56,224 nucleotides of DNA from contig NZ_MLBF01000029.1 in assembly GCF_001936615.1 (NCBI RefSeq), positions 1 to 56,224 of the forward strand. The letters are read 5' to 3'. Below, one piece after another: positions 56,224 to 56,224 of this stretch (position 1 is the first letter of the stretch; every line of letters starts with the position of its first letter). The stretch is from Desulfosporosinus metallidurans. Its GTDB lineage: Bacteria; Bacillota; Desulfitobacteriia; Desulfitobacteriales; Desulfitobacteriaceae. A program made the translations under genes and the position numbers. The notes under the pieces are model-generated. The model made no database searches. It had not been told where the DNA came from and saw nothing but the letters and a program-made list of their open reading frames with translations.

Positions 56224-56224
56224 T

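Overview
The window looks like a chromosomal segment of an anaerobic, low-to-mid GC Gram-positive bacterium. The best guess is a Clostridia member of the Desulfosporosinus/Desulfitobacterium type. This is inferred from strong AGGAGG-type ribosome binding sites with frequent TTG/GTG starts, GatCAB beside LigA and PcrA, corrinoid-dependent methyltransferases with a RACo-type activator, and sigma-54 control of fatty-acid genes. No rRNA, tRNA, CRISPR array or complete mobile element was seen.

Layout. 1-3061: an SCP2-type thiolase gene followed by the start of a second gene, with a textbook sigma-54 promoter and a PAS-AAA-Fis activator upstream. 3416-5622: NAD-type isocitrate dehydrogenase and a NifV-like (homo)citrate synthase. 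5933-14692: housekeeping block gatB/gatA/gatC, ligA, ppaC and pcrA. 15135-25707: a one-carbon methyl-transfer locus with a RACo-type corrinoid activator, DUF1638, two transporters (one frameshifted), two corrinoid proteins, a UroD-family methyltransferase, a methyltetrahydrofolate methyltransferase, a frameshifted DUF2284 gene, an unlisted 56-residue protein and a GntR/UTRA repressor. Two promoters here have a GntR-type operator at exactly the same distance from the -10 box, so the repressor probably controls itself and the methyltransferase operon. 25927-38613: asnS, a chemotaxis receptor, a ferredoxin, Uma2 genes (one broken), a membrane-anchored MutS-like ATPase, a DUF815-type ATPase, a DNA glycosylase, an ABC-F protein, a zinc-ribbon protein and several gene fragments.

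38704-50579 is a fatty-acid activation and beta-oxidation regulon. A CBS-PAS-PAS sigma-54 activator is followed by a minus-strand operon (acyl-CoA ligase, thiolase, short-chain dehydrogenase, acyl-CoA dehydrogenase, AMACR-like protein). A second ligase and a second acyl-CoA dehydrogenase lie divergently on the plus strand. All three transcription units have consensus -24/-12 promoters. They share two almost identical copies of an upstream element containing AATTGTCC-N8-GGACAATT. No enoyl-CoA hydratase is present.

50580-53900 is decaying accessory DNA. It holds a candidate selenoprotein with an in-frame TGA at the metal-binding Cys position of an HMA-like domain, a sigma-54 activator with its ATP-binding region deleted, and an IS66-family transposase wreck. 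53993-56223 carries a DUF3830 protein and a hydantoinase B/oxoprolinase-type subunit.

The observations most worth following up are the shared sigma-54 upstream element, the GntR operator pair, the possible selenocysteine codon, and the small Trp-rich protein inside the methyltransferase operon.
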